Source: Treponema sp. J25 (lineage in GTDB: Bacteria > Spirochaetota > Spirochaetia > Treponematales > Breznakiellaceae). From it: a stretch of 64,000 nucleotides of DNA. Under the pieces are notes generated by a model. That model was not told where the DNA came from and searched no databases. It saw only the letters and a list, made by a program, of their open reading frames with translations. The position numbers and the translations under genes were made by a program. This document shows positions 54,286-63,487 of this stretch, piece by piece (positions within the stretch are counted from its first letter, which is position 1; each line of letters opens with the position of its first letter). The DNA lies in NCBI RefSeq assembly GCF_004343725.1, contig NZ_PTQW01000010.1:1-64000 (forward strand), given 5' to 3'.

Positions 54286-55983
54286 ATGCGATTTTGTAAT
54301 CCCATAATTCCGGGTTTTTATCCTGATCCCAGTATTTGTCGTTACGGTAATGACTATTACCTCGTAACAAGCAGTTTTGGGTATGTACCGGGGATCCCTA
54401 TTTTTCACAGCACCAATTTGATCGAATGGAAGCAGATTGGTTATGTATTATCTCGTCCCAACCAAATTCCCCTAGGGGAAGGAAAAAATACTGGCCTTTC
54501 GGTTATTGCCAGTGGTATCTATGCACCTACTATCCGGTATTATAATGGCTGGTTTTATGTGATAAGTACTAATGTTACCGCAGGAATAAATTGTATTGTT
54601 CGTGCTCAAGATCCTGCGGGGCCCTGGACGGATCCCCTTATTCTGGAATGGGGTGGAATCGATCCATCGCTTCTCTTTGATAATGATGGGAAGGTGTACC
54701 TTACCGGTACTGGCACGGTCAACGAACTCCCGGGGATTTATCAAGCTGAAATAGATATAGAAACAGGGTGTCTTTGTTCTCCCCGACGTCGTATCTGGCA
54801 AGGTACGGGAGGTAAATATCCAGAGGGTCCCCACCTGTATCACATTGATGCATGGTATTATCTTATGATTGCTGAAGGTGGAACGGAATACGGGCATATG
54901 GAAACTATTGCCCGAAGTACCAGCCCCTGGGGGCCCTTTGAGAGCTGTCCTTACAATCCTATCCTTACCCATCGCAGTACGGATGAACCCATTCAGTCGG
55001 TAGGTCACGGGGATTTAATTCAGGCCCACGATGGTTCCTGGTGGATGGTCCATTTAGGGGTACGGCCCCATGGATATCCTCCGGTTCACCATCTGGGTCG
55101 GGAAACCTTTCTTGCGCCTGTTCAATGGGATAAAAACGGCTGGCCCCGAGTGGGAGTAGATGGCCGTACTTTTCTGGAGATGGAAGGCCCCCGTTTTTAT
55201 CAAAACAATACTTCTGACAGTCCTGGTAAAGACAAAAATTCGGCAGTGTTTCGGGATGATTTTGATGGTATTGCCCTTTCTTCTCCCTGGTGTACTCTAC
55301 GGAATGTGCCCCCCGGAATACTTTCTCTTACTGAGCACCCTGGATGGCTTATCCTTAGAGGAACCGCTGCTACGTTAGATGATGCTCTTCCCATGGCCTT
55401 TGTGGGGTGTCGTCAGCGTCATTTTTCCTGTCGGGTCAGGACATTGATTACATTTGTTCCCTTGCATGCCGGCGAAGAAGCGGGACTTGTGGTGTACATG
55501 AGCGAACGATTCTATTATGAACTGGCCCTTTGTAAATTACAGGAAACCACTTACCAGGCCCTTCGAAGTGATGAAGCGGGGGGCTCTCTTATTTTTCGAC
55601 GTCGAATAGGCTCCCTTCAAAAGGTAGAGACGTTGCTTCCTCTTACGGTACCTTCCCTGGAACTGTGGATCGAAGCTACGGAAGAAACATATCGATTTGG
55701 GTATCGATTGACGGATGAAACACTTTATCCCTCTGGAGGAGAGTCTCCTCACCTACTATCCAGTGCTGTCTTCTCTGAAAAGCCAGAAGGGTTGGCTGTT
55801 CTGCAGAGCCAGACAGGATCAGTGCCGGCAGTGCATTGGATAGGAGAGGGAGAAACCCGTCTTCTTTCTACCGAAGTAGCCGGTGGTTTTACGGGTATCT
55901 TTTTCGGTTTGTATGCCACAGGGAATGGAAAGGCCTGTCAAAGCCCCGCCTCCTTTGATTTTTTTGAATATCAACCGGAATGA
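54286..55983 (+). CDS. GH43 beta-xylosidase/alpha-L-arabinofuranosidase
   Basis: A 565-residue GH43 enzyme without signal peptide, hence cytosolic. The five-bladed propeller (1-310) has the catalytic triad: base D14 (FYPDPSI), pKa modulator D126 (GGIDPSL) and acid E180 (YPEGPHLY). HHLGRETFLAPVQW ends the propeller. Residues about 320-565 form the C-terminal beta-sandwich (GH43_C2 type: FRDDFDGIALSSPWCTLR, then AGLVVYMSERFYYEL and GGFTGIFFGLYATGNG). This architecture is typical of beta-xylosidases acting on imported xylo-oligosaccharides; some are arabinofuranosidases. AAAGGAG precedes the ATG. The gene is divergent from the mannan unit and stands alone. Confidence 0.94.
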   Translation: MRFCNPIIPGFYPDPSICRYGNDYYLVTSSFGYVPGIPIFHSTNLIEWKQIGYVLSRPNQIPLGEGKNTGLSVIASGIYAPTIRYYNGWFYVISTNVTAGINCIVRAQDPAGPWTDPLILEWGGIDPSLLFDNDGKVYLTGTGTVNELPGIYQAEIDIETGCLCSPRRRIWQGTGGKYPEGPHLYHIDAWYYLMIAEGGTEYGHMETIARSTSPWGPFESCPYNPILTHRSTDEPIQSVGHGDLIQAHDGSWWMVHLGVRPHGYPPVHHLGRETFLAPVQWDKNGWPRVGVDGRTFLEMEGPRFYQNNTSDSPGKDKNSAVFRDDFDGIALSSPWCTLRNVPPGILSLTEHPGWLILRGTAATLDDALPMAFVGCRQRHFSCRVRTLITFVPLHAGEEAGLVVYMSERFYYELALCKLQETTYQALRSDEAGGSLIFRRRIGSLQKVETLLPLTVPSLELWIEATEETYRFGYRLTDETLYPSGGESPHLLSSAVFSEKPEGLAVLQSQTGSVPAVHWIGEGETRLLSTEVAGGFTGIFFGLYATGNGKACQSPASFDFFEYQPE

Positions 55984-56271
55984 GAGGGACAAGAGGCTGG
56001 TTTTCCCCTTCAAATCTATAATTTTTTAATATTTTCCCTCTAATTTTTTACATTTTTTTTATCCTCTTCCCACCCCTACAATACTCTCCAAGGCCTGTAC
56101 AGGCCAGGACGGTGTAGGTTCTGGGTGTTTGCGATTAAGAAATTCGGAGGGTTTGAGCCTTCCCCTCCGGAGCCTCCTTAAAATGCAAAGCCTTCCAGGG
56201 CCTGCCGTCCTTTTAGTGGGGTATCTATCCCACCCGTAGGGGAGGGAATATTAATACAAAGGAGAACTCGT
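55984..56271 (+). promoter_or_regulatory. Leader region of the porin-like gene
   Basis: A gene-free region of 288 bases. TACAAT near 56077-56082 is a candidate -10 but no good -35 stands 17 bases before it. A perfect 14-bp palindrome GGCCTGTACAGGCC (56093-56106) and a G/C-rich hairpin-prone stretch (56149-56175) would lie in a leader of about 180 bases. It resembles no riboswitch that I know. Confidence 0.35.
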
Positions 56272-57357
56272 ATGAGTATTCTAAGAAGAAGGCCGCTCCT
56301 TATTGCCTGTATCCTGGCCGTGGTTGGAGGCCTTGTATTTGCCGACATGTCCGCCAGTGTGTACATGACCGGCCAACTCTGGGGAACCGATGGGTTCAAG
56401 TTAAACAACCAGGAGCAAAAGGATGCGGATATGCTCACCTTCCAGATCAACAACGAACGGGCTGGGGCCTACTTCCGCCTGTGGTCCGATCTGGATGAAA
56501 GCAACGCGGTGGATGTAAAGGTCCGCTCCGCCAAGATCTGGTTTAAGCCCATAAGCCAGCTTAAGATGGAAATTGGAGGTGTAGAATACGGGCTTTATAC
56601 GGAACAGCTGAACTGGTGGAAGGTTCCCACCGGGGCAAGCTATGCCCAGTTTACCTCCTGGGATACCCGCTGGTCCAGTGCGGCCACCAACACGGGGGCC
56701 GGTTTCCAGGCCGAATTTAAGCCCATAGATGACCTTACCCTGGCGGCTACCTTTACCCCCGGGTTTGGCACTATGATAAAAGAATATGACGGCAATACCG
56801 ATTGGGGCGTCCTGGCCAAATATAATATCCAGGGCATTGGTTCTGTGGGAGCCGCCTACCGGGATAATGGAAAGGACCAGGAAAAGATTGCCCGAGTGGG
56901 CTTTGACCTGAATGCGGTCAAGGGTCTCTATGCCTTCCTTACCCTTATCGCCCGCTTTGATAATACCGCTGGAGCTTATGCTTCATCTACCAATCCTGTA
57001 GAACTCATGGGCCTTTCTATCGATAACTATGTGGCCTATAGCATCGATAAGATCAGCCTGAAGGGCCGCTTCCCCGTGACCCTGCGGACAAAGGGCGAAG
57101 CCAGCGATCCTTCCTATATGTGCTATGATGTAAAGGCCGCCTATAGCCTGGAAGGCCTTACCCCCTATTTCCGGATTCAACAGGAAGAAAAGCTTACCTT
57201 TAATAGCGACCTTAAGTTCGCTCCCCAGTTTAATCTGGGGGCCGAATGGGGGTATGATGGGGCTTCCTTTAATGTAAGCTTCCAGGTGAACATGCCCTCC
57301 GAAAGTGGCGCCGAAATGAAATGGTCTATCCCCTTTGAAGTACGGGTAAGCTTCTAA
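56272..57357 (+). CDS. Outer-membrane porin-like beta-barrel protein
   Basis: A 361-residue exported protein. The signal peptide (MSILRRRPLLIACILAVVGG and on to FA-D, cleavage near residue 24) is followed by alternating amphipathic strands with aromatic girdles, for example ERAGAYFRLWSDLDE, VRSAKIWFKPISQLKMEIGG and FNVSFQVNM. It ends in Phe (VRVSF), the C-terminal signal of outer-membrane barrels. Its position between glycosidase genes suggests uptake of sugars across the outer membrane. AAAGGAG is upstream and a UUCG-loop terminator follows. A specific substrate cannot be read. Confidence 0.85.
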   Translation: MSILRRRPLLIACILAVVGGLVFADMSASVYMTGQLWGTDGFKLNNQEQKDADMLTFQINNERAGAYFRLWSDLDESNAVDVKVRSAKIWFKPISQLKMEIGGVEYGLYTEQLNWWKVPTGASYAQFTSWDTRWSSAATNTGAGFQAEFKPIDDLTLAATFTPGFGTMIKEYDGNTDWGVLAKYNIQGIGSVGAAYRDNGKDQEKIARVGFDLNAVKGLYAFLTLIARFDNTAGAYASSTNPVELMGLSIDNYVAYSIDKISLKGRFPVTLRTKGEASDPSYMCYDVKAAYSLEGLTPYFRIQQEEKLTFNSDLKFAPQFNLGAEWGYDGASFNVSFQVNMPSESGAEMKWSIPFEVRVSF

Positions 57358-57421
57358 GGGCCGAAACATGGTGATAAACAGGGGTTGCCAGTCATCTGGC
57401 TGGTAGCCCGGGTTCTGGATG

Positions 57422-57447
57422 GGGCCTTCTTCGGAAGGCCCTTTTTT
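57422..57447 (+). terminator. Terminator of the porin-like gene
   Basis: Perfect 8-bp stem GGGCCTTC/GAAGGCCC (57422-57429, 57434-57441) with a TTCG tetraloop and six T residues (57442-57447). Confidence 0.92.
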
Positions 57448-57622
57448 ATGGGGTTATAAGCTTGTTGAAGAAGGGCCACGGAAGCTTGTTTGTAGGGTCT
57501 TTTTTAAAAAGTTTGTTATCAAGATTGAACAGAAGCTCGTGCCTTCCCTTCTTTTTGTGCTTTTAAATTGATATTGTGAAAACCATGTCGAAGTGATACA
57601 GATAGAAAACAAGAGGTCTATG

Positions 57623-58924
57623 ATGATGTATATTCACAAACCGCTATGGGTAAGCGTAACGTTAGGTTCCTTGTTGCTCCTTATTTCTTGTGCGGCTACC
57701 GGTAGCCCTATTTCCGGAGGCGAAGGGGAACTTCCCATTCCTCAGATAGGTCCTGCCCTTTCTGAACCAGAGCAGATGGATATGAATCGTTCTGCCCTGG
57801 CATATGTTTCAGCCCTTCATATAGGCTGGAATCTGGGGAATAGCCTGGATGCTTATACCAATGGGGTTGCCTCCGAAACTGCCTGGGGGAATCCCCGGAC
57901 TACACCTCAACTGTTTAAAGGGGTTGCTCAGGCAGGTTTTGATGTGGTTCGGATCCCCGTAACCTGGCTTGGTCACATTGGTTCTGCCAGTTCGGGGTAT
58001 AAAATCGATGAGGCCTGGTTGCGCCGGGTAGCGGAAGTAGTGGGCTATGCCCGGGATGCGGGTTTAAAAGTGATTATTAATATTCATCACGATGGGGCCG
58101 ATAGTCAGCACTGGCTCAGTATCCGAGAAGCTTCCGCTTCAGAGGCAAAGCGAATCCAAATCACTCGCCAACTTGTAGCAGTGTGGACCCAGATTGCCAG
58201 TTATTTTAAGAATCATGGGGACTACCTCCTCTTTGAGACGATGAATGAAATTCATGACGGTGGATGGGGGTGGGGGGATAATCGCAAAGACAATGGAAAA
58301 CAGTATGCCATTTTGAACGAGTGGAACCAGGCGGTGGTAGAAGCAATTCGAAGTACCGGCGGAAATAATAGGTATCGGTATATTGTTATTCCCGGCTATG
58401 TTACTAACCCCGATTTAACCGTGGAACATCTGCGGTTACCCCGGGATCCAACGCCGGGAAAACTTATTGTGACGGTTCACTTTTATGATCCTGCGGATTT
58501 TGCTATCTTTGCTACCGTTTCCCAATGGGGAGCCGGAGCTCGTTCTCTTGGAAATACTTCGTGGGCCCAGGAAGCTCACGTGAAAAATACCTTTGCAAAA
58601 CTTAAGGTTACCTTTATTGATTCGGGGGTTCCCGTATATCTTGGCGAATATGGGGCGGTTAGACAAAAGGAAACAGAAGCTTTTCGTTCATATTATATGG
58701 AATATGTTACGTTGGCTGCCCGAACGTATGGAATACTTCCTATTTACTGGGATAATGGGGCCACGGGGGTCGGGAAAGAGCAGTTTGGAATTATTGATCG
58801 ACAAACAGGAAGTATTCAGCCCTATGCAAAAGATATGGTGCAACGGATAGTCAAAGCCAGTCGCTGGCATGGAGAGCCCTCTTATACCCTGGAACTCCTG
58901 GAAAAACAGGCCCCTACCCCGTAG
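57623..58924 (+). CDS. GH5 endo-beta-glucanase/mannanase-type lipoprotein
   Basis: A 433-residue lipoprotein. Three consecutive in-frame ATGs (57620, 57623, 57626) follow AAGAGG; 57623 has the best spacing. The lipobox is L-I-S-C with Cys23. After a 40-residue linker comes a GH5 domain resembling subfamily 4: HIGWNLGNSLDAY, FDVVRIPVTW, VIINIHHDG, acid/base Glu in FETMNEIHDG, HFYDPADF, and nucleophile Glu in VYLGEYGAV. It should cut beta-1,4-glucans, xyloglucan or mannans at the cell surface or in the periplasm. It is followed 19 bases later by GH95, consistent with a xyloglucan-directed pair (inference). Confidence 0.93.
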   Translation: MMYIHKPLWVSVTLGSLLLLISCAATGSPISGGEGELPIPQIGPALSEPEQMDMNRSALAYVSALHIGWNLGNSLDAYTNGVASETAWGNPRTTPQLFKGVAQAGFDVVRIPVTWLGHIGSASSGYKIDEAWLRRVAEVVGYARDAGLKVIINIHHDGADSQHWLSIREASASEAKRIQITRQLVAVWTQIASYFKNHGDYLLFETMNEIHDGGWGWGDNRKDNGKQYAILNEWNQAVVEAIRSTGGNNRYRYIVIPGYVTNPDLTVEHLRLPRDPTPGKLIVTVHFYDPADFAIFATVSQWGAGARSLGNTSWAQEAHVKNTFAKLKVTFIDSGVPVYLGEYGAVRQKETEAFRSYYMEYVTLAARTYGILPIYWDNGATGVGKEQFGIIDRQTGSIQPYAKDMVQRIVKASRWHGEPSYTLELLEKQAPTP

Positions 58925-58943
58925 GTAGAGAGGATAAGGGAAC

Positions 58944-61649
58944 ATGAAGAAACTACACTTTTCCCTTCCCGCCCGGGACTGGAACGAAGCCTTGCCTATC
59001 GGGAATGGCCGCCTCGGAGCCATGGTGTTTGGGGGTATCGCCCGGGATCGGATTCAGCTCAATGAAGAGTCCATCTGGTCTGGCTGTTGGCGGAATCGGA
59101 ACAACCCATCTGCATTCGACAACCTTGAGTATCTGCGTCGCCTTGTAGAAAAAGGCCAATTCCATGACGCTGAAACGATAAGCCTCGAGGCCTTTTCCGG
59201 CATTCCTCCGAGCCAACGGGTGTATCAGACCGCGGGGGACCTGGTCATTGATTTTGGGCCTCCCCTGGCGGAGGGCCCCTATGCTATGTGGGGGGAACCC
59301 CAGCCCGCATCAGTACAGGCCTACCGCAGAGAACTGGATCTGGAAACCGCCACGGTCCGAACAATGGTCCGGCTAGGAGAACGTTTAAGCTGCCGGGGGG
59401 CGCCCCCTGGCAGCCAGGCCACCACCCGAACGACGGTCCGGCTGGGAGAAGGGGAATATGGCCGGGAGTATTTTGTTTCGGCCCCAGAGGATGTTCTGGT
59501 AATCCGCCTGTGGGCCAGTCAGGAAGGGGCCCTTTCGTTCCGGGCTTTTCTGGATCGGGGGGTCTTTGTCGATCGAATGGCTGCCGAAGGTTCTGATACC
59601 ATTGCCCTGTATCATGGCGAAGAAATTGCCTTCGCCGTCAAAGTTCGGGCCTATGCGCCGGGGGCACGGGTGTATACCCGCGGAGCCTTTCTGGTGGTGG
59701 AAGGGGCCACGGAAGCCCTGCTCCTTGTGGATATTCGGACCTCTTTTCGTTCTCAGGATTATGGGGCCCTCTGTGATAGGTCCCTACGGCAGGGACTTGC
59801 CATGGGGTATTCCGTCCTGTATGCAAACCATGTGAAGGACTATCAATCCTACTGGAATCGGGCATCCCTTTCGCTCAACGGCAGTGAACACAGGGACCTC
59901 GCGATCCCTGCCGAATGGAAAAGTGGCGAGCCCCTTCCCCGTATCCAGTCTGGGCCAGCCGAAAATCCCTTGTCACATAAAGAAGCTGCGCGAGAGGAAC
60001 CCCCTTCTGGGTCCCGGGTTGAGGACTCCCCAGAACAAGGATCCCCCCTGCATGCGGTAAAAGGGAAACCGCTGCACGCCGGGGCTTCTGGCGGAGATAC
60101 AAGCCCTGCTATTGATCTGACCCACCTTGTCCTTACCCTCTGGGACTTTGGGCGCTACCTTCTCATTAGTTCCAGTCGCCCGGGGACACTTCCCGCAACG
60201 CTCCAGGGGCTGTGGAACCCCTTTATGGATCCTCCCTGGGGGTCAAAGTACACCATCAATATCAATACCGAAATGAATTACTGGCCCGCATGTATGGTGG
60301 GTCTTGCGGAGTGTGAAACACCTCTCTTTGATCTGTTGCATCGGGCCCATCCCCATGGGGCAGAGACAGCCCGTACCATGTACCGTTGCCGGGGAATTGT
60401 GGCCCATAGCTATATGGATCTATGGGGCGATACGGCGCCCCAGGATCATTGGCTCCCTGGCACAAGTTGGGTTCTGGGCTTTGCCTGGCTTGCAACCCAT
60501 ATCATCGAACACTATCGGTATACCCTGGACAGGGAATTCCTGGCCCGACATTTTTTCATTTTGAAGGATGCTTGCCTTTTTTTTGTGGATTACCTTGTGG
60601 AGGCGCCGGCGCCTTTTTTAAACCCTGGGGCCCCCGAGCCTGCCGATCGTACAAAACCTCCCCTCATTGTGCATCCTTCCCTTTCGCCGGAAAATCGTTT
60701 CCGCCATCCCCTCTCCGGGGAAGTGGGCTCCCTCTGTGCGGGTTGTACCATGGATAGCCAGATTCTCCGGCATCTTTTTGAAGGAACCCTGGAGGCTTTG
60801 GACCTGTTGGGAAGCGATGCCTCGAGAATGGCTCCCCTTTCAGAACGGGGGGAGCCCCCCGAAAACGGCGAACGGGAAGAAACCTCGATGGCCGGGCAAG
60901 ATACAAAAACAAGGGGAGCGGAGGGCCTCTCCAGTTTTCGCCAAAGCCTGGAAGAGGTGCTTCAGCGACTTCCACCGACGATGCTCCATTCCAATGGAAC
61001 CATTCGGGAATGGAACGAAGAATACGAAGAGGTTGAACCCGGCCATCGGCATATCTCTCACCTCTATGGGCTGTTCCCGGGCCATGAGATTCATCCCCTG
61101 AGGACGCCCGAACTGGCGGAGGGGGCCCGGAAAACCCTGGAGCGGCGCCTTTCCTATGGGGGTGGTCACACCAGTTGGAGCCGGGCCTGGATCATCAACT
61201 TTTATGCCTCCCTGTTTGATGGAGCGGCGGCCTACGAGCATCTGGTGGCCTTTATGGAGAAATCCCTGTACCCCAACCTTTTTTCTGCCCATCCACCTTT
61301 TCAGATCGATGGCAATTTTGGGGTTCTGGCAGGCATTACCCGCATGCTGATGCAGAGTGAACTCCGCCGGGATGGTTCGGTGGGCCTGTATCTGTTACCG
61401 GCCCTGCCTGCTGCCTGGCCGAATGGTTCCATCCGGGGCCTGCGCGCCCAGGGCGCCCTGGAAGTGGATCTTACCTGGCAGGAAGGAAGGGTGCAACACC
61501 TGGTGCTGTACCGTCGGCCAAAAGGATCGATCCCTTCAGAGGGATTCCCGGGGAGAAAAGATTCTCAGCCCCTCCAGGTTCATCTATACGAAGGTAACCA
61601 GTTCCGTACCACCCTATCCTTAGAAAAGGAACTGGTTGTGCGGTGGTAA
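58944..61649 (+). CDS. GH95 alpha-L-fucosidase or alpha-L-galactosidase
   Basis: A 901-residue cytosolic GH95 enzyme. The N-terminal beta domain starts ARDWNEALPIGNGRLGAMV with LNEESIWSG. The (alpha/alpha)6 core has N439-I-N441 (INTEMNYWP), which assist the water molecule, REWNEEYEEVEPGHRHISH with the acid Glu, SWSRAWIINFYA, and D789 in FQIDGNFG. It inverts alpha-1,2-fucosyl linkages, as on xyloglucan side chains or mucin; some members act on alpha-L-galactose. Two low-complexity insertions lie near 324-389 and 630-666. It has no signal peptide, so it would act on imported oligosaccharides. It is co-transcribed with the GH5 gene. Confidence 0.93.
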   Translation: MKKLHFSLPARDWNEALPIGNGRLGAMVFGGIARDRIQLNEESIWSGCWRNRNNPSAFDNLEYLRRLVEKGQFHDAETISLEAFSGIPPSQRVYQTAGDLVIDFGPPLAEGPYAMWGEPQPASVQAYRRELDLETATVRTMVRLGERLSCRGAPPGSQATTRTTVRLGEGEYGREYFVSAPEDVLVIRLWASQEGALSFRAFLDRGVFVDRMAAEGSDTIALYHGEEIAFAVKVRAYAPGARVYTRGAFLVVEGATEALLLVDIRTSFRSQDYGALCDRSLRQGLAMGYSVLYANHVKDYQSYWNRASLSLNGSEHRDLAIPAEWKSGEPLPRIQSGPAENPLSHKEAAREEPPSGSRVEDSPEQGSPLHAVKGKPLHAGASGGDTSPAIDLTHLVLTLWDFGRYLLISSSRPGTLPATLQGLWNPFMDPPWGSKYTININTEMNYWPACMVGLAECETPLFDLLHRAHPHGAETARTMYRCRGIVAHSYMDLWGDTAPQDHWLPGTSWVLGFAWLATHIIEHYRYTLDREFLARHFFILKDACLFFVDYLVEAPAPFLNPGAPEPADRTKPPLIVHPSLSPENRFRHPLSGEVGSLCAGCTMDSQILRHLFEGTLEALDLLGSDASRMAPLSERGEPPENGEREETSMAGQDTKTRGAEGLSSFRQSLEEVLQRLPPTMLHSNGTIREWNEEYEEVEPGHRHISHLYGLFPGHEIHPLRTPELAEGARKTLERRLSYGGGHTSWSRAWIINFYASLFDGAAAYEHLVAFMEKSLYPNLFSAHPPFQIDGNFGVLAGITRMLMQSELRRDGSVGLYLLPALPAAWPNGSIRGLRAQGALEVDLTWQEGRVQHLVLYRRPKGSIPSEGFPGRKDSQPLQVHLYEGNQFRTTLSLEKELVVRW

Positions 61650-61735
61650 AAAAAAAAAGGGCTGCCCCGAGGCTACGAGAAGGGGCGGCTTGCAGCAACC
61701 GTGGTTGTGTGGTGGTAAAAAAAGGGGCTGCCCCT
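61633..61735 (+). repeat. Duplicated tail of the GH95 gene
   Basis: GGTTGTG-C/T-GGTGGTAA, a run of A, then GGGCTGCCCC occurs at 61634-61669 (with the GH95 stop codon) and again at about 61704-61734. This looks like a 70-base local tandem duplication. Confidence 0.6.
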
Positions 61736-61748
61736 TACGAGGCAGCCC
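61718..61748 (-). terminator. Terminator of the last ABC operon
   Basis: Stem GGGCTGCC (61725-61732) with GGCAGCCC (61741-61748). On the minus strand a run of seven U residues follows. It also lies at the end of the GH95 transcript. Confidence 0.85.
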
Positions 61749-61775
61749 TTGCTTACAAACTAAGGGGAGAAACTT

Positions 61776-63449
61776 TTATGGTTTTTTACTCCACATCTCC
61801 ACTTTTTCTTTGATAAGCCGGGACACTACCTTGTTAGCCTCTTCGATACCCATGGCTTTAAGATCGCTTACGATTTTTGCCCAGGATTTATCAAAGTCTT
61901 CCGGCTTACCCATGATGATGCGAACCAGGGCATTCTTTATGTATTCATCTGCCTCGGCCACTTTGGCGTTGGTCTCTGGCGGTAAGGCATACTGCCAGAC
62001 CTGCCCATGACGGGATATCCCCAGTTCTTCCGGTTTGGGGAAGAAATCAATCCACATCTTCTTGCCATAGGCCGCAAGGGTCTCTTTTTCAACGGGGAGG
62101 TAGTTCTTTATAATGGTCTCCGGGCTGGTACGGGTAATGTAGTTTCCGGTGGAGTCGATATATGCGGTCCCCCGCTGCGGGAAGGGATAGACCCAACGAC
62201 CCACGCCGGTCTTCTTGGAGTAGTCCGGGTCCGTATCGGCCCACTTCTGTTCTTTTTCGGGAACCACCCGTTTGCCGTTCTGGATCACATAGTTCACATC
62301 CTTAAGTCCCCAGTTGACGAGAATCTGGGCTTCTTCGGAGCAGTACCAATCGAGGAATTCAAAGGCCCGTTCCGGGTCCTTACAGGACTTGGAAATAGCA
62401 ATACCCCAGCCACCAGAGAATCCGTAATCCTTGAGCATCGGGGACTTATACTTCTTGTCTGCCACGATGGGAAGGTACGCATAGGTCCGCTCGGGCATCC
62501 CCTGTTGAATAAGGGATGTCCGGGCATCTCCATATCCCCAACGGGGATAGGCAATCCCTAAGACCCGACCGCTCGCGATCTTGGCCTTCCAGACATCCTC
62601 TTTCTGGGTAAAGGATTCGGGATCCAACAGACCTTCGTGATAGAGCTGGTTGAGCCACTTATAGTACCGGTACATTTCGGGGTGAAGGAACTTGTACTGG
62701 GCATCCAGGGTTTTCTGGTCCACGATCCACTGACCGTCATCGGGGAAGCCAATCACATAGTTACCCGGATTGGAAAGATCGATGTACCACTGCCAGGTGT
62801 CGATAAGCAGGGATAGGCCGATGGTCTTCTGCCCGTTGATGGTGGGGTACTTCTTCATGTAAGCCCGCAGGGCATTGGCATAATCGTCCAGGGTTTCGAT
62901 CTTGGGATAGCCCAGTTCTTTTAGTACCGCATGTTGAATCTGCATACACCCATCGGTGTCCCAGATACCATTCTTCACGCCGTAGGTTCCCACCGTGTAA
63001 ATGTGGGGATCCTTTACGGAGTTGCGGAGCCGCACAATCTGATCCCCGTAGAGTTCCTTGATGTACTTGCCCCGTTTAGCGATAAGATCGTCCAGGGGGA
63101 TCACCGCACCGGCCTCGATCAAAAGGGTTAGGTCTCCCTTTGCGTAGATCAGGTCGGGGTACTGACCGCTGGCAATCATGAGGGGAATCGCCTGCTGGTC
63201 CCCCGCCACCGGTCGATCTACCTTCAGGGTAACGCCGGTAAGCTCGGTGATTTTCTTTGCCACCGGATCCGTAAAGGGCATGTCCTCGGTCGCATCCACC
63301 GTAAAGAAGGTAAAGGTAATGGGAGTCTTGGTCCCCGCCGTCGTTTTACTACTGGTGGCGGCTTTTTGGTCTTTCTGTCCCTCTGCAAAACCAGAGAGGG
63401 TCACTGCTGTGGCCAGAAGTACGAACAGCATTTTTCGTACCACGTTCAT
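61776..63449 (-). CDS. Large family-1 sugar-binding protein (LplA/YtcQ-like)
   Basis: A 557-residue substrate-binding protein, longer than MalE types and like the large binders that pair with LplB/LplC permeases. The signal peptide ends near GFA-E. It has no lipobox Cys, unusual among the other binders here. Motifs: FTFFTVDATEDMPFTDPVAKKITELTG cut at the mature start, MIASGQYPDLIYA, and GGWGIAISKSCKDPERAFEFLDW. AGGAGG lies upstream. It should bind complex plant or host oligosaccharides; the ligand is unknown. It is the last gene of an operon that continues beyond the window, downstream of the permease at 63488. Confidence 0.93.
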   Translation of the reverse strand: MNVVRKMLFVLLATAVTLSGFAEGQKDQKAATSSKTTAGTKTPITFTFFTVDATEDMPFTDPVAKKITELTGVTLKVDRPVAGDQQAIPLMIASGQYPDLIYAKGDLTLLIEAGAVIPLDDLIAKRGKYIKELYGDQIVRLRNSVKDPHIYTVGTYGVKNGIWDTDGCMQIQHAVLKELGYPKIETLDDYANALRAYMKKYPTINGQKTIGLSLLIDTWQWYIDLSNPGNYVIGFPDDGQWIVDQKTLDAQYKFLHPEMYRYYKWLNQLYHEGLLDPESFTQKEDVWKAKIASGRVLGIAYPRWGYGDARTSLIQQGMPERTYAYLPIVADKKYKSPMLKDYGFSGGWGIAISKSCKDPERAFEFLDWYCSEEAQILVNWGLKDVNYVIQNGKRVVPEKEQKWADTDPDYSKKTGVGRWVYPFPQRGTAYIDSTGNYITRTSPETIIKNYLPVEKETLAAYGKKMWIDFFPKPEELGISRHGQVWQYALPPETNAKVAEADEYIKNALVRIIMGKPEDFDKSWAKIVSDLKAMGIEEANKVVSRLIKEKVEMWSKKP

Positions 63450-63487
63450 CGTTGCCTCCTTTCACTCAAAAATATATTCACCGGGGG

